A stretch of DNA of 64,000 bases from NCBI GenBank assembly GCA_032622095.1, contig CP136061.1:67707127-67771126 (forward strand). Direction: 5' to 3'. Below the pieces are notes generated by a model that saw only the letters and a program-made list of their open reading frames with translations, made no database searches and had not been told where the DNA came from. Shown here one piece after another: positions 10,240-21,222 of this stretch (its first letter is position 1; each line of letters opens with the position of its first letter). This DNA comes from Siphonodentalium dalli (Eukaryota > Mollusca > Scaphopoda > Gadilida > Siphonodentaliidae). A program made the position numbers and the translations under genes.

Positions 10240-12145
10240 GGTCCTACTAAAACCCGACCGCACCCGACCGCACCGACCGCACCCGACCTGACCGCCCCCA
10301 GGGGTCCGAGCGAGATGGGGTTTGCACTAACGTGTAGAATAGACCCGAATGTACCAAAGTTCCAATCCCCAAGTCGATAGCTCGAGCGGACACGGCACTG
10401 TTAACCCCTGACTGGCGGCCGTTTCCGCCAGGTACGGGAAATCCAAAAAGGCGCCGACCGCACCTCCCCTGACTGCCTGACCACGGAAATGGACATTATA
10501 TCATGAAGTGAATACCCATTTGCATCCATGGACGATCGGACAAGTCGCTAGCTGCTGCGGAAGTGAATAAATTAACCCGTACGCTGCTGCCGAATTCGCT
10601 ATAAATGTACGCAAAAACGCCGAAATTAACACCTGCCGACCGGACCGCCCCCAGGGTCCGAGCGAGATTAGGTTTGCACTATCGTGTAGAATGGACCCGA
10701 ATGTACCAAAGTTCCCATCCCCAAGTCGATAGCTCGAGCGGACACGGCACTGTTAACCCCTGACTGGCGGCCGTTTCCGCCAGGTACGGGAAATCCAAAA
10801 AGGCGCCGACCGCACCTCCCCTGACTGCCTGACCACGGAAATGGACATTATATCATGAAGTGAATACCCATTTGCATCCATGGGCGATCGGACAAGTCGC
10901 TAGCTGCTGCGGAAGTGAATAAATTAACCCGTGCGCTGCTGCCGAATTCGCTATAAATGTACGCAAAAACGCTGAAATTAACACCTGCCGACCGGACCGC
11001 CCCCAGGGGTCCGAGCGAGATTAGGTTTGCACTATCGTGTAGAATGGACCCGAATGTACCAAAGTTCCCATCCCCAAGTCGATAGCTCGAGCGGACACGG
11101 CACTGTTAACCCCTGACTGGCGGCCGTTTCCGCCAGGTACGGGAAATCCAAAAAGGCGCCGACCGCACCTCCCCTGACTGCCTGACCACGGAAATGGACA
11201 TTATATCATGAAGTGAATACCCATATGCATCCATGGGCGATCGGACAAGTCGCTAGCTGCAGCGGAAGTGAATAAATTAACCCGTACGCTGCTGCCGAAT
11301 TCGCTATAAATGTACGCAAAAACGCCGAAATTAACACCCGCCGACCGGACCGCCCCTAGGGGTCCGAGCGAGATGGGGTTTGCACTATCGTGTAGAATAG
11401 ACCCAAATGTACCAACGTTCCCATCCCCAAGTCGATAGCTCTAGCGGACACGGCACTGTTAACCCCTGACTGGCGGCCGTTTCCACCAGGTACGGGAAAT
11501 CCAAAAAGGCGCCGACCGCACCTCCCCTGACTGCCTGACCACGGAAATGGACATTATATCATGAAGTGAATACCCATGCATATGCATCCATGGGCACTCG
11601 GACTAGTCGCTAGCTGCAGAGGAAGTGAATAAATTAACCCATACGCTGCTGCCGAATTCGCTATAAATGTACGCAAAAACGCCGAAATTAACACCCGCCG
11701 ACCGGACCGCCCCCAGGGGTCCGATCGAGATTGGGTTTGCACTATCGTGTAGAATGGACCCGAATGTACCAAAGTTCCCATCCCAAGTCGCGCATTATCG
11801 TTATTTTTCGATTTCAGAGATTGGGTGAATCAATATAGCTCCAAAAGTAATTTCCGTTAAACAATGGAAACGAAATCCAGGTTAATGGTCCGAATGTTGA
11901 CAATTTTCAACGTCAATCTTGGATGAACAGGAAACACTTTGCTCGTTTATCCTTTCACAAGTTTTTGCGTACATTTATAGCGAATTCGACAGCAGCGTAC
12001 GGGTTAATTTATTCACTTCCAAGCTATCGACTTGGGTATTGGAACTTTGGTACATTCGGGTCCATTCTACATTATAGTGGAAACCCCATCTCGCTCGGAC
12101 CCCTGGTGGCGGTGCGGTCGGGTGCGGTCGGGTTTTAGTAGGACC
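10240..12145. mobile_element. TIR element filled with a ~353-bp satellite
   Basis: The left end reads GGTCCTACTAAAACCCGACC then GCACCCGACCGCACC; the right end (to 12,145) is the reverse complement of this. The interior is four tandem satellite units plus a partial one, a unique ~165-bp stretch (11,791-11,955), and a truncated unit in reverse orientation (about 11,958-12,112). No transposase is present. The closest general precedent is non-autonomous TIR elements carrying internal tandem repeats. The target duplication is unclear: CCCGTAA on the left against ATCGTAA on the right. Confidence 0.8.
10291..11790 (+). repeat. ~353-bp tandem satellite, four units plus partial
   Basis: ACCGCCCCCAGGGGTCCGAG recurs at 10,291, 10,644, 10,996, 11,349 and 11,706, spacings of 352-357 bp. 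Each unit carries an internal hairpin (CTGGCGG..CCGCCAG) and blocks such as GACATTATATCATGAAGTGA. Units differ by only a few bases, which points to recent amplification or homogenisation. The GC content is clearly higher than in the flanks. Confidence 0.92.
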
Positions 12146-15100
12146 CCATCGTAAGTCGTTCTATCGCCGGTATTGTGATGGTTCTTGAGTGATTTGTTAC
12201 GGTTCCTTAATATTAAAGATAATAATTTTTCTGGACAAATCACGAATAATTATAGATATATTGGCTGAATGAACAGAGGATGCAGATGTGCCGTTTTGTC
12301 GAAACATAAACTCAAATCACAATAATTAACTCGGAATTAGCTAGTTAACGCGTAAATATCAACATGTTACCGCTGAAAATCAAGCTATTTAAACGCAATT
12401 CCTCTGATTTTGGTGGCTTATCAAATGTGAAACGCATTCTGAAGACGAACACTTGAGTATAACGTATACCATATAGCCTCGTTACAAACAGGTATGTGTG
12501 TTACGGTTCTATTTCAAGCCAATCATGGCTGTTACGGTTTTATACACGAGATTTATTCGAACAATTTCTGCACTTTGGGCCGAATTTCGTCTTGTGTATT
12601 AGACGTCTTAAACCCGATAACGACTGTGGCGTATGTCATTTACATAATACAACATGTTAGGAAATAATAATAAATAGATACCTAATACAGGAAATAGAGA
12701 GACATTAGCAGAGACCAGATATTGAAAGTATCACAATCTTGCCGCCTGTATAAATGATCAATGGAAATCTACTCTCAGGAGATTTTGAGATGTTAGATTC
12801 ATTTAATTAATACAGGGCCATTGTTGAAAGAACCAGGTAGGCAATGGTTCGATGCCAGCGCCAACATATTTCCTCCTCGAAAGTCCCGCCTAAAGGATAT
12901 TTCTACATGTTTGTCGTGCAGACATGAACATATAACTTATGAAATAACGTGCAACTGAATCATTGACAGGTTATGGCGTGGCGGGATGGGTAGGAAGTGG
13001 GGGTCAGGGGAGGGTTTGCTTAGTACGTATGGGTGGTGGGTAGAGGGGCATGCTTAGTTGGTGTCTCTCCCCAACATTAGTCAAAATGTTCAACAGTTAC
13101 AAATTTCATACCTTACACTACATTAGTTGGAAATTTCACACCAACAATATGTTGAAATCGTTATCTTAGTTTGATTTTCCAACAATTTATTCGTGAGGAA
13201 TTTGTCGTTTTTAGACCAACATTTGCATAATTTCGTACATTAAAAAAAATATCAAATATTTTGTCCGAAATGGCCATCTGTTTTCCAACCTTGCGGGGGT
13301 GTCAGGTTGGAAATGTCAAACACTTGGGAAACTTGAGGCCAGGGTGAATATTTAGATTGGCTTGGGGCATACAACAACCTTTGTTTGACCTAAATCGGTA
13401 AAGGGGCCGAGAAATGGCATGGGTGCCTTATTTGATCCATCTGGGTGGCGGCCATTTTGGATCTGGGTACGGTGAGTGAATGTGTGGAAAGAGTGCCTTG
13501 GGGTACACCCTATAACACCCTTTGTTTAACCTAAATATGAAAAATGTTCGAATAAGAAATGAAATTCACCTTCGTATGCCAGTCTAGATGCTAAGATTAG
13601 CCATTTTCAGGTTCAGATCTCCATTTTTGTTCACTAGGCCCAGCGCATCATGTTCCTGAGTTCCTCCCCCGGGTTGCATGTGGCCAATCAAAGGCTACTG
13701 ATCAATTAAATTAAGATTAGTCTACGATCTAGGGCTGTGATGTACCATGCAGTTGGAAAAAAATCAAATCCCAATTTGAAGGGGGGGGGTGCAGGAGTTT
13801 GGTCTGATTCAAGGGGGTGGTGCTGTAAGAAATTCCAAGGTGGCCGCCCCAACATCGGAGACCCTCTAGCCACGTCATTTTTACTTGATACGTTATCAGC
13901 AGGCAATACTACTGTGCCTTATAATAGCCAGGTTCAGACACCTGTATCTCTGATTTCTAACGATTAATTTATATGAATGTTCAACAAATAATTCAAACAA
14001 CCTGCTAATACTTGTTGAACTTATTAGCTGATCATTCCTACAAATCAATCAATAGGGTTCAAGTCACTACTTTGGCAACCAAAGGGTTAACATACATGTA
14101 ATAATATTGGTAAATGCAGCATTTTGTGCTTTTTTTATATCTTCTATTGAAAAATCAGTAGAGATCCCTGGTCGATCCAAAATATGATTGAGTGGAAGGC
14201 TATCGTTCATGTATATGCTTTAATATCTGCATTTGAAAAGAAGATGCATTAATAACTCGATTGCACAATTGAGTCAAAAATGTAGTTAAAGAGAACCTTT
14301 TTTCAAACTTAAGACAGGAACTGACATTCCAAGTGAACACTAAATCGACTTACAGTTTTGTGTCTAATACCGCCAGATATAATGAGAAATAGTGGGCAGT
14401 GACATTATTTGTTTGTTTGTGGAAAGTAGTTTATTAGAAAATGAAGACAAATATAACCATAAAAATAAATGGCATGGGGTCACCTAATTGAACCCCTCTG
14501 TGCTGCGGCCATTTTCGAGTAAAGAATGGTCACGTTCCTCGTATACGTTAAGTACCATCTGAAAACGGCGTTTTTTTTGTTTTAAAGATGCGGCCATTTT
14601 AAAAAAAATGGCGGGCATTTTGAATAAGTCGACCATTGGTTTGTTGGAAAAAAATCAGTCTTCACAGTTCACACTGACCATTTATGCCAAATTGTATGCT
14701 TTACGTCACAATAAAGTGAACGATTATGTTACTCCTGTTGACACATAATTATATACAAGAAGGCATAAGTGATCATAAGTGCAGTGTAAAATCAACTTAA
14801 TGCATATTTCGTTGTGTTTACTTGGTTATTTCCACGTATCCTTCAAAATAATATTCATCATATTGCCCGCTTATAGAACCGATTAAATTGGGAGAGAACC
14901 CAATTCGCGGTGTTCGTCGTTGGTATAACTCGCACAATGAGATTCTCGTCATTTTTACGTTATTTGGGGACCATAGATTGTCAGGGGAATGGAAACATTA
15001 ACCGAATTATTACCTAGATTGCTCAAACATTGCGTTTTAACTGTCAACAACTCGCAAAAATGTATACTTTGGATCATAAGAAAACATAACAAATCATTCC

Positions 15101-15175
15101 CGAACCATCACAAACCGACGATAGAACTACTTCCGATGTAACAGTTCCTATGCAGTGCACGTACCGATGGTAGTA
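12146..15175. other. ~3 kb without recognised gene
   Basis: Unique-looking AT-rich DNA. Local points: G-rich GGGATGGGTAGGAAGTGGGG near 12,983; GGCGGCCATTTTGG near 13,447; two similar motifs near 14,505 and 14,589; and a G-run near 13,780. Open frames around 13,706-13,967 on both strands span the G-run and look like chance. Confidence 0.5.
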
Positions 15176-15179
15176 TGTA

Positions 15180-15290
15180 TGCGGAAGCATTTCATTCACA
15201 TGACCAAATATTTCGACGGCATATCCCCCGAAGGTTCAGTACTCCGCACCTTTCATACTTATACTCGAAGACACTATTATGTGGGAGTCG
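15180..15290 (+). repeat. Dispersed repeat, second copy at 17,065-17,150
   Basis: GCGGAAGCATTTCATTC, CCCGAAGGTTCAGTACTCCG and CACCTTTCATACT occur in the same order at 17,068-17,140. Confidence 0.75.
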
Positions 15291-15334
15291 TCCTCAGGCA
15301 AGACCCGGCGTTAATTAAACTGATGGGGGCGCCG

Positions 15335-15449
15335 ATTAAGTATCTTTGGCTATCCCCGATCAAGTATATTTCGCTATCCCCGATCAAGTATAAGTATATT
15401 TAGCTATCCCCGATTAAGTATATTTCGCTATCCCCGATCAAGTATATTT
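15335..15449 (+). repeat. 24-bp minisatellite AAGTATATTTAGCTATCCCCGAT
   Basis: About five consecutive units of AAGTATATTTMGCTATCCCC followed by GATY. The array stops just before a retrotransposon 3' end, and the same unit resumes in the same orientation at 16,836-16,926. Confidence 0.9.
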
Positions 15450-15463
15450 AGCATCGCCCAGTA

Positions 15464-16228
15464 ATGGAATTCTCTTCCTCAGTATGGGATAATTGTACAT
15501 ATGAGGATTCAGGCCATCTCGAAGACATCCAATACGAAGCCGCGCGATTGGTCACAGGGGCAACAAGAAGCTGTAGTAAGGAATCATTATTACGGGAAAC
15601 CGGCTGGGACACACTTTCGAGCAGAAGAGAAAAAGCAAAACTTATTCAATTTTTCAAAATGATTAAGCGAGACACGCCTCCTTACTTATATACGCTTGTC
15701 CCTCCGGTATCTGGAAGCCAAACCAATTACAATTTCAGACAAAAAAGCCTCAGGTGCCCCCGTTTTTTTGCGACAAGATATGAAAATTCATTCCTGCCAG
15801 CCACCGTAAAACTATGGAATAGTCTTCCACCTGAAGCGAAAAGTTGTGACACAGTATCAGAATTCAAGAAATATCTTTCCAAAAATCACAATAGCATACC
15901 ATCATATTATTATACAACGTTTACAAGACCAAGTCAAATCTACCACTGTCGTCTGAGAACCTACTGCAGTAACTTGAAATATGATCCGTTTTGTAACCAC
16001 CTAAATAATAATCCATTCTGCGATTGTGGGGAACTAGAGACCGCCGAACATATTTTACTTCACTGTCCAGTTTACAAAAAAGAGAGAGAAAACTGTTTTG
16101 TGGGTCCTATTATGACACTAAATGTGAACACTTTACTTAATGGGTCGGTTAATTCAACGCACAGTGAAAATACAGTCGTTTTCATGTCACTCCAAAAGTT
16201 CATAGATAGAACCAAACGATTTAACTGA
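15464..16228 (+). pseudogene. Non-LTR retrotransposon reverse transcriptase, C-terminal fragment (CR1/jockey-like)
   Basis: An open 254-codon frame reads as the region downstream of the polymerase core in CR1/jockey-type non-LTR reverse transcriptases. It shows FSSSVWDN then LEDIQYEAARLVTG (residues ~3-35), ETGWDTLSSRREKAKL (~45-62), FKMIKRDTPPYL, LPATVKLWNSLPPEAK, and a terminal CDCGELETAEHILLHC block of the C-x-C-x7-H-x4-C type, ending near FIDRTKRFN. The endonuclease and polymerase core are absent, so it is a 5'-truncated copy. It has no internal stop and is therefore fairly young. The true reading probably does not start at the ATG; the minisatellite abuts it. AATAAATAAG lies ~50 bp after the stop. 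Clade assignment is by general pattern only. Confidence 0.85.
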
Positions 16229-16835
16229 GTTCCATCACTAACAGATATACATATCTCATCCAAAGAGTAGTGAAAATAAATAAGAGCGCTCTCACAGTTA
16301 AATTATGTAATGGGGGGGGGGGGGTCGGACCTGCGGCGATCACCGCGGATATGCTCGCGGGTGTCTGTGGAACGGACAATTCATCACTCGAGACCAAAAT
16401 ATATCATGAGAGAGATACTTTATTCCTCCATATCAACGGAGATTACATATATTACAAATATATACAACAAAATAATTACATATAATTTGTTAATACAAGC
16501 TGGGAGCTATGCGCGTAAACACATTTGCTAAGTTTTAGTGCAATTTTACTGCCAGTATCGTGAACAGTTCTCAACACAGCCGCATTTGGTATTAAACTCC
16601 AACATATACATAATGGCTAGGATATGTTTAACCGCAATAAAACATATCCATATAATTGGTCGCCATTCAGAGGTGTTCATTTATATGCTGAGGGTATATA
16701 CTTTCTATTCCGAGCAGAGGAAACAAATGAAGCGAACGCATCGCTTTAATAAGAGATTCTCGTTGCAGAGAAGATGCATCTGCAGTGGGATACACCCACC
16801 AAAGCAGTACGCTAGAAATAAAATATTGTTTACAC

Positions 16836-16926
16836 TAAGTATATTTAGCTATCCCCGATTAAGTATATTTAGGTATCCCCGATTAAGTATCTTCCGCTAT
16901 CCCCGATTAAGTATTTTTCGCTATCC
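16836..16926 (+). repeat. 24-bp minisatellite, second block
   Basis: About four units of AAGTATMTTTAGCTATCCCC plus GATT, the same orientation and unit as 15,335-15,449. AGCATCGCC occurs at 15,450-15,458 and again at 16,944-16,952, which may be a 9-bp target duplication of the intervening block or may be chance. Confidence 0.88.
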
Positions 16927-16969
16927 AATCGTATGCAAATTGAAGCATCGCCATTCCTCCACAAGTGGT

Positions 16970-17143
16970 TAAGGGCATAAACAACAATTATTAATGGTTC
17001 CGACACTCCTGTTTAGAGCTTGCTTTATAAATGATTAAACAGTGCAAGTACGGATGTTATTGAGGCGGAAGCATTTCATTCGCAAATATTCTGACGGCAA
17101 ATCTCCCGAAGGTTCAGTACTCCGCACCTTTCATACTAATATA
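16970..17143 (+). repeat. Mosaic of two dispersed repeats
   Basis: The first half matches 10,136-10,200 (CGACACTCCTGTTTAGAG). The second half matches 15,180-15,290 (CGAAGGTTCAGTACTCCG). Their adjacency suggests both belong to one larger family. Confidence 0.6.
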
Positions 17144-17652
17144 TTTACACACTAAGTGTTGTCATCACTAAATCCAGCATTCTGATTGGTCGGCGCCCAC
17201 GTGGCTAGTTGCAGTTATTTCTCTGTGAATGCGCAACGCCTCATAACACCAAGCTAATAACATCATCGATACGTCATTAGGTTTGGAAAGACGAAGGCGT
17301 AATGTTTTGGGCGCATTTGGACTCGCGCAGGATTGACTTAATACATCATCGGGTTTCAATATGAAGAGAAATTGTTCCTATTAACTTTTGGCAAGGGTGC
17401 TATTGGGTATTTTGGGCTGATCTTGTCGCGATACACTTTTCGATTTAAATATATTTACAAAAGTGGCTTCTTCGCTAAATGTATATAAATATAAGGATTA
17501 ACTGTCATGTGGACTATTTTTATGGAGATGTAACGGTGAGGTAAGTGGTCATAACTTGTATGTAAAACCCTTCGGGTTTTACACAAGTTATGTACACTTA
17601 CCTCACCGTTACATCTCCATAAAAACAGTCCACATAACAGTTAATCCTTATA
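17144..17652 (+). mobile_element. Hairpin-ended ~510-bp repeat, copy 1
   Basis: Begins ATATATTTACACACTAAGTG, includes CTGATTGGTCGGCGCCCACG, and ends in a giant hairpin. The second copy lies at 53,879-54,402 with the same limits. There is no coding capacity. The one-sided 3' hairpin is not a classic TIR layout, and I do not recognise the family. Confidence 0.8.
17490..17652. repeat. 163-bp near-perfect hairpin, copy 1
   Basis: Arms of ~78 bp run from TATAAGGATTAACTGTCATG to its complement CAGTTAATCCTTATA with a loop of about three bases (CCCTTCGGG at the tip). Mismatches are few. The stem pair G17535-C17607 is C54284-G54357 in the other copy, a compensatory change. Confidence 0.93.
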
Positions 17653-17705
17653 TCCCTTGGATCGAAGCCACTACTATTTGGGAGTCGTCCACTAAATAAC
17701 CACTA

Positions 17706-17829
17706 AAACTCACTTTTTGCTGGCAGCACTCACCTTTTGGTGCGGAGGAAATAAGTATTCACTGGAAGTTCTAGTGAATACCTATTTCTCCGCATCAAAA
17801 GGTGAGTGCTGCCGGCAAAAAATGTGTTT
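17706..17829. repeat. 124-bp hairpin, TGAGTGCTGCC arms
   Basis: AAACTCACTTTTTGCTGGCA and GCACTCACCTTTTGGTGCGG pair with GGTGAGTGCTGCCGGCAAAA and neighbours around GGAAGTTCT. It is probably a palindromic MITE; ACTAAA lies outside. Confidence 0.85.
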
Positions 17830-18441
17830 CACTGGTCATTTCGTATATTTCTTGGTTAGGGATATTCCAATTGGACGTAAACGGATTGCCACGTCTAAAT
17901 ATATACACAGCAGTTACCCACAAGGGAATAAAATCGATTTAATTCCTGAACGCGTGGACGAAAAGTACATATGGTTTTCCAAAATTCCGGAATAATCAGA
18001 TCTTTTCTCGTTTTCTTGTGTTGCACACCCTTCTTCTCGTGCGGGAGAAGATTACCAGGCGTATGTGAGAACGGTAGCATGAGCCCATACAAAAGGTTCG
18101 CAATCGAAATCAGATAAGAAATGAAAGTGTTTCCGCATTCGGTATCTACAACCGGACATATTAACGATCGGCTTTTCTGCTTGATCACATGCATGATACG
18201 TGATCACATGTGAATAAGCTGGTCTGCGTGATTAGCGCGTTCATCTTGTAGTGTTGTTAACACAGCAATATGAGTTGGGCGTCCACTGTGTGGCTTGGTC
18301 GGATTAAGCATCGCGTGACTGTTGAATCGCTGTTAGCATTTCGCGCCAAGTTGTGAGCCTTGAGCAATGTCACTCCTGTGTGAGTGACGCGAGTGTATCA
18401 AATAAATAGATAGTCTGTATATAGAAACGGGCACATCCACC
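17830..18441. other. No recognised gene; possible upstream region
   Basis: No gene recognised. The last ~200 bp are less AT-rich and precede the Kozak-like ATG at 18,442. TATATAGA near 18,417 is too close to that ATG to serve as an ordinary TATA box for it. Confidence 0.35.
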
Positions 18442-18498
18442 ATGGCTTGGTCTTTACGTGCGCTCGCGCAACAGTATGGCGATCAGACAGATTCGTAG
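18442..18498 (+). other. Possible first coding exon with strong Kozak context
   Basis: CATCCACCATGGCT is close to the ideal animal translation-start context. The frame reads MAWSLRALAQQYGDQTD and then meets TAG at about 18,496; a donor-like GTAGGT overlaps that stop, so splicing could remove it. Nothing downstream confirms an exon partner. This is only a candidate. Confidence 0.2.
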
Positions 18499-18694
18499 GT
18501 TGGTGTCACTCTACTCCGTTTCACTCCATGACGTCACCAAAAACGACGTAAAACCTCGTGGCGTTCTGACATTTTTACTGTGCCGCGTTTTTGCTATGTT
18601 AATTTTATGTGTTGTTTTCGATTATTTGTTTGTCGCCGATATCGCCATTTGTCGGGATTCCCTGTTTCTATATTTAAAACTGGCATGCTCGTAG
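18476..18694 (+). CDS. Small membrane-type ORF, unidentified
   Basis: From ATG 18,476 the frame gives 72 residues: a basic N-terminus (MAIRQIRRLV), then a strongly hydrophobic stretch around residues 30-52 (VLTFLLCRVFAMLILCVVF) that could span a membrane. It ends before a second membrane-type ORF 48 bp downstream. I recognise no family. AT-rich sequence often yields hydrophobic chance frames, so this remains speculative. Confidence 0.25.
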   Translation: MAIRQIRRLVSLYSVSLHDVTKNDVKPRGVLTFLLCRVFAMLILCVVFDYLFVADIAICRDSLFLYLKLACS

Positions 18695-18742
18695 TGAGCC
18701 TCGATTTCGATTTTTTCTCCCAGGTCAAAATACGTCAGAGTT

Positions 18743-18940
18743 ATGACAAAAATAGATCGACCTACATTTTCTCCATCAGAACTCTACATCAAAGGGTTTA
18801 TAGACTTCGTCGGGACCTACATAGACTCCTTCATGTGGGTATTTTTACTTATAATTGGAAAGTTTTATCAATTTTGGTTCGTGCGAAGACCTCTTTTTAT
18901 CGTGCGGGAAAAGAGAGACATTCAAAACGCGATTTCGTAA
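18743..18940 (+). CDS. Small membrane-type ORF, unidentified
   Basis: ATG 18,743 opens a 65-residue frame: MTKIDRPTFSPSELYIKG, then a hydrophobic span around residues 28-44 (FMWVFLLIIGKFYQFWF), then a basic tail (VREKRDIQNAIS). The layout resembles a single-pass small membrane protein. A longer overlapping frame (18,580-19,008) is basic and less natural. No homologue recognised. Confidence 0.25.
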   Translation: MTKIDRPTFSPSELYIKGFIDFVGTYIDSFMWVFLLIIGKFYQFWFVRRPLFIVREKRDIQNAIS

Positions 18941-19990
18941 TTCGACGCAATAGGCTGAATAGCCTAACCTTCAGCCGATTTCCGGGTCAAATACGACGAA
19001 TGACGTAACACAAAACAAAACGCATTTGTTGACACAGACACCGTTTGAAGAGTTTATTATTACATAAAATGATCGTTATTGATTAATTATTGATTAATTA
19101 TTGATATTTATTGTTGCATATTGGCTGCTATCAATATTTACACAAATGGTATTAATTATTTCTTATAATTGCTCCTTTGGTCAACGTTTGACTATCGGAA
19201 AATGAAAATGAAAATATGCCGCTGAAAAAAATATTAGAGTCTCATCCTTTCGGCAACATGGAATTGGTTTTAATTACTTAAATGATTAATATAGTAATTT
19301 GCCTTTTATCTGTGATGAAATGAGAAATGGTAATTGTCTTTTTTTGCTAACATTAAATTAAATTAAATAAATTAAGTAAAATACAGTGAAATTATTTTTT
19401 AAATTATTGTTTATTACATTTTTGCGCATGATTGGCATCTCTCTGAGTGCATTCTAGTTATCTTTTTATTCAATGATTTGTTTCTATTTGTATTATTATT
19501 TCCAATGATCCCATGTCAACAACTAAACGTTGCAGTACTGCCGAATAGGAAAGAGTCTCATTCGCACTTAAAGGTTTCATAACATAAGTTTTGGGTGGAT
19601 GTGCCTTCAATGAATACATTAATATTACATATACTATTATATAATATGTTTGTCCCCACATCCGGTTGTAACTAGCAATCTGATTGGCTACAACGCCACG
19701 TTTAAATCACCATGTCCCCCGTAACCCTTGACAGCGGGGTATAAGAGAACGTGCGCCAAACATCGGGGGTATATGAGCACGTGAAACATCGGGGGTATAT
19801 GAATGACCCTTGAATTGGCAGTTTCCACCAATCGTGACGTTGCTCTCGCACGCTGAATTTGACGTCACTTGACGCCGGGTCCTTATGTCAGCTACTGAAT
19901 TATTCTTATTGGTGTGAATTAATCGGATAACCTATGAAAAACACACTTAAATTAAGGAGACATGGTTATTGTTGTGGGGACAAAATCGTA
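18941..19990. other. AT-rich, no gene seen
   Basis: About 1 kb without recognisable coding sequence. ATTGATTAATTATTGAT is locally repeated near 19,080. CTGATTGGCTACAACGCCAC near 19,680 recalls part of the 17.1-kb repeat. Confidence 0.5.
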
Positions 19991-20125
19991 ATCTCCGGCA
20001 ACATCGTGGGGTACATGGAGATTTAATACCTGGATGTCTCTTTTTGAACCCCTCGGCTCCGCCTCGGGGTTCAAAATCGACATCCAGGTATTAAATCTCC
20101 ATGTACCCTCGATGTTGCCGAAGAT
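19991..20125. repeat. 135-bp palindrome
   Basis: ATCTCCGGCAACATCG..GTACATGGAGATTTAATACC on the left pairs with GGTATTAAATCTCCATGTAC..CGATGTTGCCGAAGAT on the right. The centre, GAACCCCTCGGCTCCGCCTCGGGGTTC, is itself a GC hairpin. Probably a palindromic MITE. Confidence 0.9.
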
Positions 20126-20282
20126 AGCTAATAATATACCTGTTAAATGTGCTTTTGTCATGTATTTGTATTTAAATTTGTATATCTCAGATGCCATGTA
20201 TTGGTTTATTGAGATTAAAGAATTGAATATTAACTAGTGTGACGGCTTCGCATCACTCATGTATTAAAAGGGTACAAGTCAC

Positions 20283-20372
20283 CGTCCCATACTGGTGAGT
20301 ATCAGAGAAGTCAGTGTCCTATACTGGTGAGTATCAGACAAGTCAGCGTCCCATACTGGTGAGTATCAGAGC
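20283..20372 (+). repeat. Three-copy ~33-bp tandem repeat
   Basis: TACTGGTGAGTATCAGA occurs three times, separated by SAAGTCAGYGTCCYA. Each copy contains GGTGAGTAT, which matches the animal 5' splice-donor consensus; this may well be incidental. Confidence 0.9.
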
Positions 20373-20941
20373 ACGTTTCAGTCAAACTAGAGCAGCGCCT
20401 GTACAGTGGCTGCAGCGGTTCATTTGTTGACTGCCACTACCGACTGGGATTTATAAAATCAACACATATGCAGGGGTTGTAAAACATTTGCAGGAAGATA
20501 TGCCCCTTTTTTTTCATCTTGCAATTTCGGGGAGCCACCACAAACCTGCAAACAAGTATTGGCCAGAGGAATAAGTGCCGAGGAACCGTCGGTTTGATTT
20601 CAAATTAGCTTCAGTCGAATCTACAAGTGGGTAAGCTGTTACAAAACATATGGATGAATTTGAATGACATTATTTTCTCTAGGTTATACATGTACGTGAA
20701 TATTGGTGGATATTGTGGGTTTATAGCAATTAAACCTCCAAATTATCAACTTGAGATCTCACCTTCATACCCACCGACTGTGTGGATATCTGTTTATCCA
20801 TGTTATACATGTCTAGTTGACACCGAAACTGCTCAGTCACATGCAGCTGGCAGAGAAGAGTTTTAGTTCCACACAAACAAGTTTCTGCACTTTTATTTAT
20901 CTGCCGTCTGTTTTTATCACATTACAATACATACTATATAG
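20373..20941. other. No recognised gene; G-tract family fragment
   Basis: 20,465-20,570 (GCAGGAAGATATGCC, TTTCGGGGAGCCACCAC, AACCTGCAAA) matches 55,290-55,360 in order, so a dispersed repeat lies here. Nothing else recognised. Confidence 0.5.
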
Positions 20942-21054
20942 AATATACGCATAGTGTTTCTGAATAACAAATTTAATCCACGATTGGGATTGGCGATTTA
21001 CACCACGAGCTTCAGTGGATTAAATTTGTTATTCAGAAACACTATGCGTATATT
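20942..21054. repeat. 113-bp hairpin
   Basis: AATATACGCATAGTGTTTCT then GAATAACAAATTTAATCCAC pairs with GTGGATTAAATTTGTTATTC and AGAAACACTATGCGTATATT around a ~33-bp loop. Probably a palindromic MITE. Confidence 0.92.
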
Positions 21055-21056
21055 TT

Positions 21057-21222
21057 GTTTATGCCACGATCTTTACAATGCGATGGATAAATACTTTTCC
21101 GTTCAAATTGTATGGAGAAAGTTTAATCCACTCTACGAAGTTTATGCCACGATCTTTACAATGCGATGGATAAACACTTTTCTGTTCAAATTGTATGGAG
21201 AAAGTTTAATCCACTCTGCGAA
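21057..21222 (+). repeat. Two-copy 83-bp tandem repeat
   Basis: GTTTATGCCACGATCTTTAC then AATGCGATGGATAAA starts at 21,057 and again at 21,140, with few differences; a truncated third start (GAAGTTTAATC) lies at 21,223. It abuts the hairpin and shares its AGTTTAATCCAC motif. Confidence 0.9.

Noticed and set aside
12820-12880. tRNA-like GGTTCGATGCC block
   Set aside because: It resembles a B box, but I could not fold a cloverleaf or find a matching A box upstream.
16538-16972. 144-codon ORF ending in a repeated RLSIFRYP peptide
   Set aside because: The repeated end is the 24-bp minisatellite, which is a multiple of three and so stays open by accident; the rest has no recognisable domain.
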